From positions 225,450-289,449 of the forward strand of contig JAPPNK010000029.1 in assembly GCA_028818695.1 (NCBI GenBank): DNA of 64,000 nt. Direction: 5' to 3'. The translations under genes and the position numbers were made by a program. This document shows, piece by piece, positions 33,707 to 41,916 of the stretch; the first letter of the stretch is position 1; each line of letters opens with the position of its first letter. The notes under the pieces are model-generated. The model saw only the letters and a list, made by a program, of their open reading frames with translations. It made no database searches and was not told the origin of the DNA. The DNA is from Candidatus Poribacteria bacterium. GTDB taxonomy: Bacteria > Poribacteria > WGA-4E > GCA-2687025.

Positions 33707-36573
33707 GAAACACGATAGAGGTGATCGGAGCGCGCGAGAACAATCTCAAGGACATCCATGTTGAGATGCCGCGCGATCGGTTGATCGTTGTAACGGGCGT
33801 CAGCGGTTCGGGCAAATCGTCCCTTGCGTTTGAGACGGTGTACGCCGAGGGGCAGCGCCGTTTTCTTGAGTCGCTGTCGTCGTTTGCGAAGCGTTTCATC
33901 GCGCAGCTGAAAAAGCCGGACGTCGATTTTGTGTACGGACTTTCGCCCGTTGTTTCTATTGAACAAAAAACGACGGGGAACAACCCGCGCTCCACCGTCG
34001 GCACCATGACCGACATCAGCAACTATCTTCAGCTGCTTTACGCCGCCGTCGGAGAGCCGCGATGCCCCGTCTGCCAAGAGCGAATCGCATATAAATCGGT
34101 TCATCAGATGGTGGAGCGCGTTCTGTCGCTGCCAGAAGGCGCCTCCGTAGAGCTGCGCGCGCCTGTTTGGAAAATCTTCGGCGAAGATTACCCGTATATG
34201 CTCGGAACGATACGCGGCAAAGGTTACCGCCGGCTCTACATTGACGGCAAATTGACCGACATCAGCGACGAGGTCGAACTGGACGAGGACGCCGAATATG
34301 AGATGGAGGCGCTGGTTGATCGGTTTGTCGTCAAGCCAGGGATCGACAAGAACCTGCATGTGTCGATAGAGCAGGCGCTGGATCTTGGGGAAGGGTTTGT
34401 ACGGTTTCATATCGATAAGCCAGAGGAACATGGGATCGATTTGGACGCGTTCCACAGCGGCTTCTCATGCGGCAAACACCGCCTGTCGATGGGGGAACCG
34501 GCGCCGACCTATTTTCAGTTCAACAATCCGGACGCCGCATGCCAGACCTGCTCAGGGCTAGGCTCCTATCTGCAGGTGCATCCCAGCCTGCTTGTGCCGG
34601 ACCGATCGCGCTCCATACGGGACGGGGCGTTTGTGAGAGAGGCGTTCAAATACAACCCCGACACATGGGACGGGCAGATGATGTACAGCCTCTCCCAGCA
34701 TTACGGGTTCAGCCTGGACGACCCGTACGAGAAGCTGTCCCCAAAGACGATAGGGATTCTTCTTTACGGGACGAAAGGGGAGCGGTTCCCGATGGCGATC
34801 CCGCCTGAATCAAAAAAGAAGGGGCGGGAAGGGCATGAGTTTCGATTCGACGGAATTGCGAACCGCATCGACCGGCACTACCGGCATTACCGCCGCAAGC
34901 AGGAAGCGCACACCGGGATGGAAAACTACCTGCGCAAGGTGATGGTCGAACACACATGCCCGGAATGCGCAGGAACGCGCCTGAAACCGCAGCGGACGCT
35001 CGTGACGGTGAACCGAATGAACATACACGAGCTGGGAAACCTGCATCTGTCCGATCTGCGCGCCTATTTTGACGAGGTTCAGCTGCCTGAGGAGAAGGCG
35101 GAGGTCGGCGGGCAGGTCATGAAGGAGATCACGGACAGGCTGGATGTGCTGCTCGGCATCGGCTTGGATTATCTGAATCTGAATCGGCGCTCCGGGACGT
35201 TGTCGGGGGGAGAATCGCAGCGGATACGGCTCTCAACGCAGATCGGGTCGGGGCTGATGGGCATGTTGTATGTCTTGGACGAGCCGAGCATCGGCCTTCA
35301 CCCGAAGGACAATCTGAAGATGATTGCGACGCTGAAACATCTGCAGAGCCTCGGCAACACGGTCATTGTGGTTGAACATGACGAAGCGACGATGCGCGCC
35401 GCCGACCATATCATCGAGATCGGACCAGGGCCGGGGATTTACGGGGGAGAGATTGTCGCGGAGGGGGACATTGAGAAGATTTTGGCGAATCCCGCGTCTT
35501 TGACAGGGCAGTACCTGAGCGGACGAAAGAAGATTGAGCTGCCGCCGAGCCGGCGCGAGTCGAACGGAAAGGCGCTGCGCATCCGCGGCGCGCGCGAGAA
35601 CAACCTAAAAGAGATCGACGTTGAGATACCGCTCGGAATGTTCGTGTGCGTGACGGGCGTCTCCGGCTCCGGCAAAAGCACGCTCATCAATGAGATTCTT
35701 TACAAGAAGCTCTACTCAATCTATTACGACAGCCGCACGCTTTCAGGCGACCATGACGAGCTGATCGGGCATGAATATGTGACCGACATCATCAACATTG
35801 ACCAGTCGCCCATCGGACGGACGCCGCGCTCCAACCCAGCGACCTATATCGGCGTGTACGACCATATCCGCGGGCTGTTTGCCGGGGTGGAGGAATCGCA
35901 GGCGCGCGGGTATAAGCCCGGCCGTTTCTCGTTCAACCTCAAAGGCGGGCGGTGCGAAGAGTGCGCGGGAGACGGAGCCATCAAAACGCCCATGCATTTC
36001 ATGCCGGATGTGGAGGTGACCTGCCCCGTCTGCAAGGGCGCGCGGTACAACCAAGAGACGCTTGAAATCTTATACAACGGAAAAACGATCAAGGACATAC
36101 TCGATATGCCGCTGGAGGAGGCGGAACTCTTCTTTGCGGAAGCGAAGACCGTCAGCAAAAAAATCGGCGTCATGAACGAGCTGGGGCTGGGTTATCTGAA
36201 CCTGGGGCAGTCCTCAACGACGCTCTCCGGCGGAGAGGCGCAGCGCGTCAAGCTCGCCAAAGAGCTCAGCAAGATCAAGCGCGGGGCGCATAAGCTGTAT
36301 CTCCTGGACGAACCGACGACAGGCTTGCATGCCGCCGACATTCAGCGCCTTCTGGACGCGCTCAATCGGCTTGTTGACGCCGGCAACACGGCGATTGTCA
36401 TAGAGCATCATCTGGATGTCGTCAAAACGGCCGACCATGTCATCGACCTTGGTCCTGAAGGCGGACACAGCGGCGGAGAGGTCATGGCGGTCGGGACGCC
36501 CGAACAGATCGCCGAGGTTGAAGCGTCGCACACGGGGCGTTATTTGCGCAAGACGCTTGCGTCCTCACGGTGA
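33703..36573 (+). CDS. uvrA: Excinuclease ABC subunit A
   Basis: 956 residues, full length. Both ABC modules are complete: Walker [10 protein letters not shown] (about 32-40) and GVSGSGKST (about 651), signatures [12 protein letters not shown] (about 499) and [12 protein letters not shown] (about 839), and Walker [10 protein letters not shown] and LDEPTTGLH. The UvrB-binding region is present, so this is UvrA proper, the DNA-damage sensor. The insertion-domain zinc site is altered: its first pair reads SCGKH instead of CxxC, while [16 protein letters not shown] and [14 protein letters not shown] are intact. TTG start, 4 nt inside the NTase gene. Confidence 0.97.
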   Translation: MRNTIEVIGARENNLKDIHVEMPRDRLIVVTGVSGSGKSSLAFETVYAEGQRRFLESLSSFAKRFIAQLKKPDVDFVYGLSPVVSIEQKTTGNNPRSTVGTMTDISNYLQLLYAAVGEPRCPVCQERIAYKSVHQMVERVLSLPEGASVELRAPVWKIFGEDYPYMLGTIRGKGYRRLYIDGKLTDISDEVELDEDAEYEMEALVDRFVVKPGIDKNLHVSIEQALDLGEGFVRFHIDKPEEHGIDLDAFHSGFSCGKHRLSMGEPAPTYFQFNNPDAACQTCSGLGSYLQVHPSLLVPDRSRSIRDGAFVREAFKYNPDTWDGQMMYSLSQHYGFSLDDPYEKLSPKTIGILLYGTKGERFPMAIPPESKKKGREGHEFRFDGIANRIDRHYRHYRRKQEAHTGMENYLRKVMVEHTCPECAGTRLKPQRTLVTVNRMNIHELGNLHLSDLRAYFDEVQLPEEKAEVGGQVMKEITDRLDVLLGIGLDYLNLNRRSGTLSGGESQRIRLSTQIGSGLMGMLYVLDEPSIGLHPKDNLKMIATLKHLQSLGNTVIVVEHDEATMRAADHIIEIGPGPGIYGGEIVAEGDIEKILANPASLTGQYLSGRKKIELPPSRRESNGKALRIRGARENNLKEIDVEIPLGMFVCVTGVSGSGKSTLINEILYKKLYSIYYDSRTLSGDHDELIGHEYVTDIINIDQSPIGRTPRSNPATYIGVYDHIRGLFAGVEESQARGYKPGRFSFNLKGGRCEECAGDGAIKTPMHFMPDVEVTCPVCKGARYNQETLEILYNGKTIKDILDMPLEEAELFFAEAKTVSKKIGVMNELGLGYLNLGQSSTTLSGGEAQRVKLAKELSKIKRGAHKLYLLDEPTTGLHAADIQRLLDALNRLVDAGNTAIVIEHHLDVVKTADHVIDLGPEGGHSGGEVMAVGTPEQIAEVEASHTGRYLRKTLASSR

Positions 36574-36639
36574 GCTGCGTTTCTTTCTGATAACGGTTTG
36601 GCGGTATATCAATCGAAGTGCCTCCGCCTTGCGTTTAGC

Positions 36640-36674
36640 TAAGCTGCCTCGTTTGTCGCTCGTTCTTTACTCAT
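36640..36674 (-). pseudogene. Truncated MSKER-type gene start
   Basis: Overlapping the stop of the 36667-38208 gene, AAGGAGG and 6 nt precede an ATG at 36674 that reads MSKERATNEAA before a stop. The same N-terminus opens all members of the adjacent repeat family, so this is probably the remnant of a deleted further copy. The 93-nt gap after uvrA holds nothing else. Confidence 0.4.
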
Positions 36675-38208
36675 CAACGCCCTCCTTCAGCGCGGCCAAA
36701 TACGCCTCCGTCGCCGCATGCCATGCCGCTAGCGCCTTCGTCGCTCGCACCAGTGCCGTTTCAACTAACGTCAATGCCCACTGTGTCTCCGAGGCTTCCG
36801 ATACCGCCAGTATCGCCCGTGCCTTCTTATACGCCTCCAGTGCCTTCGCCACCGCCGCCCGCGCCTTTTCAACAGCCGCCCATTCATCCGGTGCCGACGC
36901 TTTATACTTCTTCAGTGCTGTAAAATACGCCTCCGACGCCAGAGCCTTTTCATACGTCTCTAGAGCCCCTCCAACACCAGGTGCCAACGCTAGTGCCTTT
37001 GCCGCCGACGCCAGTGTTTTTGCCGCCACCTGCGCCTTCGCTGCCGCCGCTCGCGCCGGCAGCGCGTCCTGTACCAACGCTTCATTCAGCACCGTTCCAA
37101 GTGCCGCTTTCGCCTCTTCAAACGCCGCCCAGGCTCCCGCCTTTCTACTCACCATCTCTGCCCGCGCCCTTTCATACGCTGCATACTCCGCTGGCGCCTT
37201 CTCCTCCAGCGCAAGCCGCGCTGTCAAATACGCCGCATACCCATCCACCGCCGTCGCAAGCAGCTCTGCCCGCGCCTTTTTAACCTCTCTCTCCGCATGC
37301 GCCCGCAACTCTGCCATCAACGCTAACACCGACTCCTGCTCCATCCCTGCGTCTATCATGCGCGCCTCTGCCTGCGCCGCATACTCATCCTGCGCCCACT
37401 GCACCTTCCCTGCCCGTGCCTTTTCATAGACCTCCCATTCATCAGCCGCCGACGCTTTTAACGCCTCCACCGCCGTTTCATACAACTCATACTCCTCCTG
37501 CGCTTTCTCCTTTAGCGGAAGCCGCGCCGTTTCATACGCCGCCAGTATATCCGCCTGAATCGCTGCTATCGCTTTCTTCTTAAACAACACCCGATAACGC
37601 TCCACCCTTGCTGCCGACGCCTTCGTCTCCGCCTGTTCAAAAGCCACCCATTCATCAGCCGCCGACGCTTTTAACGTCGCCATCGCTTTTTTAACCGCCT
37701 CCTGCGTCTTCGCATTCTGCGCTGTCGCCCACTCAACCGGAGCCTTCTCCTCCAGCGCAAGCAGCGCCTTTTCAACAGCTGCCTCCGCCGCCTCCACCGC
37801 TTCATCCAACACCTTTTCATATGTCGCATACTCCTCCGGCGTTAACCGCGCCAGCATCTGCAGCCCAAGCTTCGCCTCCAAATACGCCTTATATTCCTCC
37901 GGTGCCGCCGCAAGCCGCGCCTTTACAACCGCCGCAAACGCTTTCTCATACGCCGCCCATTCCTCCGGTGCCGCCGACGCCAACAGCACCTGAAAAGGCG
38001 TCTCCGCCTTCCCCTCCAGTTCCTTTTCATGCTCCATCCACCCATCAAGCGCTGCATATTCAGCCCGCGCCGCCTGCAACGCCGCATACTTATCAGGCAC
38101 CGCAGCCTCCGGCTCCGCGTCCGCCGGCTGACCGCCACAGCCCGCCCAGGTCAACGCCAACGCCACGCACACCCATGCTGTCGTCTTTATCAAACGCTCT
38201 TTACTCAT
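36667..38208 (-). CDS. Large Ala/Glu-rich repeat lipoprotein (APDEWAAYEKA repeats)
   Basis: 513 residues from ATG 38208 (GGAGGA before it). MSKERLIKTTAWVCVALALT then WAGC is a lipoprotein-like signal, with an unusual Trp at -3. The mature part is almost wholly helical and holds about 13 copies of a degenerate 12-mer, consensus A-P-x-E-[WY]-x-x-[YFV]-E-x-A (for example APEEWAAYEKAF, AADEWEVYEKAR, APAEYAAYERAR, APDEWAAVEKAR), at irregular spacing near 20 residues. Only the lipobox Cys and two signal-region Cys are present. I know no family with this repeat; an extended coiled-coil or solenoid on the membrane is plausible. Confidence 0.8.
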   Translation of the reverse strand: MSKERLIKTTAWVCVALALTWAGCGGQPADAEPEAAVPDKYAALQAARAEYAALDGWMEHEKELEGKAETPFQVLLASAAPEEWAAYEKAFAAVVKARLAAAPEEYKAYLEAKLGLQMLARLTPEEYATYEKVLDEAVEAAEAAVEKALLALEEKAPVEWATAQNAKTQEAVKKAMATLKASAADEWVAFEQAETKASAARVERYRVLFKKKAIAAIQADILAAYETARLPLKEKAQEEYELYETAVEALKASAADEWEVYEKARAGKVQWAQDEYAAQAEARMIDAGMEQESVLALMAELRAHAEREVKKARAELLATAVDGYAAYLTARLALEEKAPAEYAAYERARAEMVSRKAGAWAAFEEAKAALGTVLNEALVQDALPARAAAAKAQVAAKTLASAAKALALAPGVGGALETYEKALASEAYFTALKKYKASAPDEWAAVEKARAAVAKALEAYKKARAILAVSEASETQWALTLVETALVRATKALAAWHAATEAYLAALKEGVDE

Positions 38209-38237
38209 CCGATTCCTCCATCCGCCCGTTATTCGTA

Positions 38238-38939
38238 TCAGCACTGCAGCAGCCGCCAACGCACCGCTGTCCGCGCCTCCTTAAACTCTGCCCACTCATC
38301 CGGCACCGCCCGTTTCAACGCTTCCAGTGTTTCCTCAACCGCTGTCCGCGCCTCCTCAACCGCCGCCCACTCACCCGGCGCCTCCGCCTCCAGTGCCAAC
38401 TGCGCTGCTGTCCGCTCCTCATACGCCGCGTCCAGCGCAATCCCCGCCTCCGTAAATACCGTCCACTCACCTGGCACCGACGCCATCAACACCTCTGCCG
38501 CAGCCGCCTTTGCCGCTGCTTCAACCTGCTCATCCGACGCCCCATCCGCTGATGCTCTTGCTCCCGCCGCAGACGCAGCCGTCCGCGCCGCTTCACGCTC
38601 CGCCTCACACGCATTCAGTGCCGCTAAAGCCTTCGCTTCCGCCGCTTCCCTAACCTCAACAGCTGTCTGCGCCGCCTCACGCTCCGCCCATTTATCAGGC
38701 GCTGCCGCTTTTAACCTTCGTTGCGCCTCCTTAACCGCCGTTCGCGCCGCCCCCACTGCAGCCCATTTATCAGGCGCCTCTCGTTTCAACGCTTCTAGTG
38801 CCTCATACGCTACCTTATATTCAGCCGCCGCAGCTGCCTCATCCGCCGGCAGCACTGACCTCAACCCAAACGCCTCCCCCATCTCCTCCAACGTTGGCTT
38901 GTCCTCACAGCCCGCCTGCATCAACCGCTCTTTACTCAT
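38238..38939 (-). CDS. APDEWAAYEKA-repeat protein without signal segment
   Basis: 233 residues from ATG 38939, behind GGAGG; the ORF is open further upstream but only through promoter sequence. It starts MSKERLMQAGCEDKPTLEEM. Compared with the larger paralog, the hydrophobic stretch between MSKERL and AGC is missing, so export is doubtful. Repeats include APDKWAAVGAARTAV, APDKWAEREAAQTAV, APGEWAAVEEARTAV and VPDEWAEFKEARTAV. Ala/Glu/Arg-rich, helical. It lies 30 nt before the larger paralog and has its own predicted promoter. Confidence 0.75.
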   Translation of the reverse strand: MSKERLMQAGCEDKPTLEEMGEAFGLRSVLPADEAAAAAEYKVAYEALEALKREAPDKWAAVGAARTAVKEAQRRLKAAAPDKWAEREAAQTAVEVREAAEAKALAALNACEAEREAARTAASAAGARASADGASDEQVEAAAKAAAAEVLMASVPGEWTVFTEAGIALDAAYEERTAAQLALEAEAPGEWAAVEEARTAVEETLEALKRAVPDEWAEFKEARTAVRWRLLQC

Positions 38940-38975
38940 CCGTCGCCTCCGTCCATTTGTATTGCCTTGCCAGCA

Positions 38976-39073
38976 GTAGATATAGCGCCAATTGCCCGCG
39001 ATGTCAATTTTCCAATTGCGAGGGGCGGTTGCGGTATAATTGAGCGGGTATAAGGTCGTCAACGAATTTCCGA
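38976..39073. repeat. Promoter-bearing direct repeat, copy 1
   Basis: 98 bp nearly identical to 39592-39690; the only difference I see is one A missing near the right end. It lies just upstream of the 38238-38939 gene and carries its predicted promoter, with partial similarity continuing into the 5' leader. It marks a duplicated promoter-plus-gene-start cassette. Confidence 0.9.
38979..39007 (-). promoter_or_regulatory. Near-consensus promoter, copy 1
   Basis: Minus-strand TTGACA (39002-39007), exactly 17-nt spacer, TATATC (38979-38984), 40 nt upstream of ATG 38939. Confidence 0.7.
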
Positions 39074-39129
39074 AACGACAGGGAGCGCGGCGGTCCTCTC
39101 ATGCCAACGCCGCGCACGCCCATGCCCCT

Positions 39130-39240
39130 CTATTTACCGCCTGCCTCCGCTTTTCCAACTTCCTCCAACGCTGCATATGCCTTTTCAGGCGCCGCCGCTT
39201 TGAGCTCCGCAGCCGCCTTGACCAACTGCTCTTTACTCAT
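39130..39240 (-). CDS. 36-residue member of the MSKE(R/Q)L family
   Basis: ATG 39240 begins 5 nt after the stop of the 39246-39551 gene. It encodes MSKEQLVKAAAELKAAAPEK then a short helix with AYAALEEVG and the end EAGGK, stop at 39130-39132. It keeps the family N-terminus and one degenerate repeat unit (APEKAYAALEE). The nearest GGAGG lies about 16 nt upstream, so expression may rely on coupling. Too short to judge by codon use alone; the conserved start is the main support. Confidence 0.55.
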   Translation of the reverse strand: MSKEQLVKAAAELKAAAPEKAYAALEEVGKAEAGGK

Positions 39241-39245
39241 CGCGG

Positions 39246-39551
39246 TCATGCTTCGCCATCCTCCATTTGAGCCAGCTGGGCTTTGACCTCTGCCTCCGCT
39301 GTCTCTATCGCCGCGTCATGTTCAGCCCCCGCCGCCTCCCACACCGTTTCATCCTCCTCCCATGCCGCCGCTTCCGCTTTCAACCGGCGCTCCGTCGCTT
39401 TCAACCGCGCTGCTGCAAATTCAAATCCCGCCGCCTGCATCGCCGCCGCGAGTTCTTCACCCGCCGCCTGCATCGCCGCCGCCAGTTCACTCGCCGCCGC
39501 CCCAAACGCCTCTTCCGCAGTCTCTGCCTTTATCAACCGCTCTTTGCTCAT
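39246..39551 (-). CDS. Small Ala/Glu-rich helical protein of the MSKERL family
   Basis: 101 residues from ATG 39551, behind GGAGGCGG. It starts MSKERLIKAETAEEAFG, then shows an internal 11-residue duplication, (E)ELAAAMQAAG appearing twice in a row, followed by charged helices. No cysteine, no signal segment, no clear APDEW unit, but start and composition link it to the adjacent family. It has its own copy of the duplicated promoter. Function unknown. Confidence 0.7.
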   Translation of the reverse strand: MSKERLIKAETAEEAFGAAASELAAAMQAAGEELAAAMQAAGFEFAAARLKATERRLKAEAAAWEEDETVWEAAGAEHDAAIETAEAEVKAQLAQMEDGEA

Positions 39552-39591
39552 CTACCGCCTCCGTCCACTTGTTTTGATTTTGCCGGCGGCT

Positions 39592-39690
39592 GTAGATATA
39601 GCGCCAATTGCCCGCGATGTCAATTTTCCAATTGCGAGGGGCGGTTGCGGTATAATTGAGCGGGTATAAGGTCGTCAAACGAATTTCCGA
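39592..39690. repeat. Promoter-bearing direct repeat, copy 2
   Basis: 99 bp, partner of 38976-39073, upstream of the 39246-39551 gene. It lies in the 410-nt gap 39552-39961; the remaining part of that gap (39691-39961) shows only the hairpin listed separately and no credible gene. Confidence 0.9.
39595..39623 (-). promoter_or_regulatory. Near-consensus promoter, copy 2
   Basis: Minus-strand TTGACA (39618-39623), 17-nt spacer, TATATC (39595-39600), 44 nt upstream of ATG 39551. Same boxes as copy 1. Confidence 0.7.
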
Positions 39691-39843
39691 TAATGATTAT
39701 TATGTGTATTTCCAAAGCGGCGAATCGCCCAAACCTGCGCCAGCGCTAGATTCGAGGCGGAAGCAGAGCTTCGGCTCCTATGCGGGCGAACGCGTTAACC
39801 TCACGTCTTCCAGCGCATGTTCACTTGACGTTCACCGACAACC

Positions 39844-39877
39844 GAACCGTACGTTCAACCCGTACATACGAACGGCT
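39844..39877 (-). other. 34-nt hairpin resembling group II intron domain V
   Basis: The minus strand begins AGCCGTT and ends ACGGTTC over exactly 34 nt: AGC pairs with GTT and CCGT with ACGG, as in the base of domain V with its AGC triad. The upper stem and a GNRA loop are poor. No intron-encoded reverse transcriptase is nearby, so at best it is a relic. Confidence 0.2.
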
Positions 39878-39961
39878 GCCCGGAGCGCCCTGCCCATCCG
39901 AAGGGGGTATGGCAAGGACGGATCCGGACAGCCGCTGCGGAAGCGTCCATCCGAAAGACGG

Positions 39962-40702
39962 TTAGCGAGCGGTAAGCGACAGAAACTGAATCACGCCCCC
40001 GCCGAGAGCCTCCGCCAGCTTCTGCTGATACGCGGCGGTCTGTAGGGCGTTCCTCTCCGTTGTGTTGCTCAAAAAACCAAGCTCCACCAAAATAGACGGC
40101 ATCTGCGAATAAAACAGAACATAAAAGGGAGCCTGGCGGACGCGCCGGTCATGCGCATGCGCCCGTTTGATGATCTCCGTATGGACCGACTTCGCGAGAT
40201 CGTTCGAACGGGCGCTATGCAGCTTGTTGTTCATGTCCAGCAGGATCATGCTGTAGTTGCCCTGCGCCCCGACATTTTCGCGTCTCGCCAGACGGGCTGC
40301 CCGCGCGTCGCTCGCCTTGTTGTTATGGACATATGTCTCAATGCCGCGCGCCGACCTGTTGTATGCGGAGTTGCAGTGCAGACTGATGAAGAGTCCGTTC
40401 ATGCCGGGTTTTTGCGCGTTATTGGCGATATTCGCCCGCTGCGCCAGCGAAAGCGTCTGGTCGCCCGTTCGAGTCATGACGATGTGCGCTGTCGTGTGTT
40501 TTTGCAGATAATCGTTCAGCCGCTTTGCGACATCAAGGTTCACATCTTTTTCGAGCACATTTCCTTTCACCGCCCCTGGATCGATTCCGCCATGCCCGGC
40601 GTCGATCACAATCAGATCCAACGCCGTCGACGGGTTGGAGGCGGCAAACGCTGCGGCGGCGCATATTGCGGCAAGTAGAGCGGAGCAGGATCGCTTGTTC
40701 AT
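39962..40702 (-). CDS. N-acetylmuramoyl-L-alanine amidase (Amidase_3), secreted
   Basis: 246 residues from ATG 40702, which overlaps the aminotransferase stop by 4 nt. Signal peptide (residues 1-27), then a single zinc amidase domain: IVIDAGHGGIDPGA (zinc His37), EKDVNLDVAKRL (zinc Glu51), LFISLHCNSAYN (zinc His) and ILVELGFLSNTTER (catalytic Glu). It cleaves the amide between MurNAc and the stem peptide in the periplasm. There is no AMIN, LysM or SPOR targeting domain, so localisation must come from elsewhere. Confidence 0.93.
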   Translation of the reverse strand: MNKRSCSALLAAICAAAAFAASNPSTALDLIVIDAGHGGIDPGAVKGNVLEKDVNLDVAKRLNDYLQKHTTAHIVMTRTGDQTLSLAQRANIANNAQKPGMNGLFISLHCNSAYNRSARGIETYVHNNKASDARAARLARRENVGAQGNYSMILLDMNNKLHSARSNDLAKSVHTEIIKRAHAHDRRVRQAPFYVLFYSQMPSILVELGFLSNTTERNALQTAAYQQKLAEALGGGVIQFLSLTAR

Positions 40703-41916
40703 TGCTGCGCCTTTCCGTTTCCGTTCTGTTTGTTCGGCAGTTGGAGGGCGCGGCGTATTTGACGCGCCGCCTGCCGTATTCGGTTTTCGTTCTCGACAAG
40801 CGCGATGCGCACATGCCCGTCCCCCTGCGTTCCAAAGCCGACGCCGGGAGAGACGCACACCTCCGCCTCGTTCAGCAGGCGCGTCGCAAATTTGAGCGAG
40901 CCTTCCGCCCTGTAAGGCTCCGGTATCGGCGCCCAGGCAAAGATGGTCGCGGGCGGGGTCGGGATTTCCCAGCCGCTGCGCGCAAACGAGTCGATCAGAA
41001 CGTCGCGGCGTTTTCGGTAGGTCGCCGCCGTCTCTTTGAGAATATGCTCCTCGGTGCGGAGCGCCATGATTGCGGCGACCTGTATCGGCAGGAAGATGCC
41101 GTAGTCGCTGTAGCTTTTGATCTTCGCCAGCGCGGCAATGATGTCGCGGTTGCCGACGCAGAAACCGGTTCGCCAGCCCGCCATGCTGTGGGACTTGGAG
41201 AGCGAATAGAACTCGACGGCGATCTCTTTAGCCTTCGGAACCTGCAGAACGCTCGGCGCCTCAACGCCGTCAAAGGTGAGATCGGCGTACGCCATATCAT
41301 GAACCAGCAGAATTTCATGCCGCAGCGCAAACTGAACCGCCTCTTCAAAAAAGGCAAGGTCGACCACCGCGCCGGTCGGGTTGTGCGGAAAGCTGAGAAT
41401 CATCATCTTCGGCTTGGGGCGAATCGATTCCACAATTTGCGCGACGCTTGGAATGAAGGTTTCGACGTCGTTCAGGGGAACGCTGATGACGCTTCCGCCG
41501 GCAATCACGACGCTGTACATATGTATCGGGTAGGTCGGATCGGGAATCAGAGCAATGTCGCCCTCGTCCACGATGGCAAGCGCAAGGTTGGCGATACCCT
41601 CCTTGGTGCCGATGACCGAGACCGCTTCCGTTTCAGGGTCCAGCATGACGTTATAGCGGGAGGCGTATAGCCGGCAGATCTCGCGCCGAAGATTGAAGAT
41701 GCCCTTAGACGGCGCGTATCGGTGGTTGCGCGCTTCCTGCGCCGTCTCGCACAGCTTGTCAATCACATGCTGCGGCGTCCGCTGATCGGGATTTCCCATG
41801 CCAAGATCGATCACATCAATGCCGGATCGGCGCATCTGATGCGTTTTCTGTCGAAGCGTCCCAAGCATGTAGGGCGGGAGTCGGAGCAGCCGTTTCGATT
41901 CAATGTTCATGTTCAT
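40699..41916 (-). CDS. alaC: AlaC-like alanine/glutamate aminotransferase
   Basis: 405 residues, fold-type I PLP aminotransferase. RLPPYMLG, GMGNPD, YAPSKGIFNLRREI, IGTKEGIANL, PDPTYPIHMYSVVIAG, FPHNPTGAVV, VHDMAYADLTFDG, SLSKSHSMAGWRTGFCVGN (Lys241, Schiff base) and CVSPGVGFG run parallel to E. coli AlaC along the whole chain. It makes alanine from pyruvate and glutamate in the cytosol; a diaminopimelate aminotransferase role is less likely. It is translationally coupled to the downstream amidase. Alanine supply and cell-wall turnover are a loose functional link. Confidence 0.87.
   Translation of the reverse strand: MNMNIESKRLLRLPPYMLGTLRQKTHQMRRSGIDVIDLGMGNPDQRTPQHVIDKLCETAQEARNHRYAPSKGIFNLRREICRLYASRYNVMLDPETEAVSVIGTKEGIANLALAIVDEGDIALIPDPTYPIHMYSVVIAGGSVISVPLNDVETFIPSVAQIVESIRPKPKMMILSFPHNPTGAVVDLAFFEEAVQFALRHEILLVHDMAYADLTFDGVEAPSVLQVPKAKEIAVEFYSLSKSHSMAGWRTGFCVGNRDIIAALAKIKSYSDYGIFLPIQVAAIMALRTEEHILKETAATYRKRRDVLIDSFARSGWEIPTPPATIFAWAPIPEPYRAEGSLKFATRLLNEAEVCVSPGVGFGTQGDGHVRIALVENENRIRQAARQIRRALQLPNKQNGNGKAQQ

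Noticed and set aside
36416-37429. 337-codon plus-strand frame, Ala/Ser-rich
   Set aside because: It is the antisense of the Ala/Glu repeat gene; low-complexity composition arises from its GCx codons, and it lacks a ribosome site.
36667-38208. Regular repeats considered as a CRISPR or DNA-level tandem array
   Set aside because: The repetition is at protein level with varied codons and irregular spacing; no constant repeat-spacer pattern exists.
37821-38979. Pro/Arg-rich and Ala/Ser-rich plus-strand frames
   Set aside because: Antisense shadows of the MSKERL-family genes, which have ribosome sites, shared starts and promoters on the minus strand.
39656-40045. 129-codon plus-strand frame across the gap before the amidase
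   Set aside because: It begins in the promoter repeat, ends inside the amidase antisense and shows no protein-like pattern.
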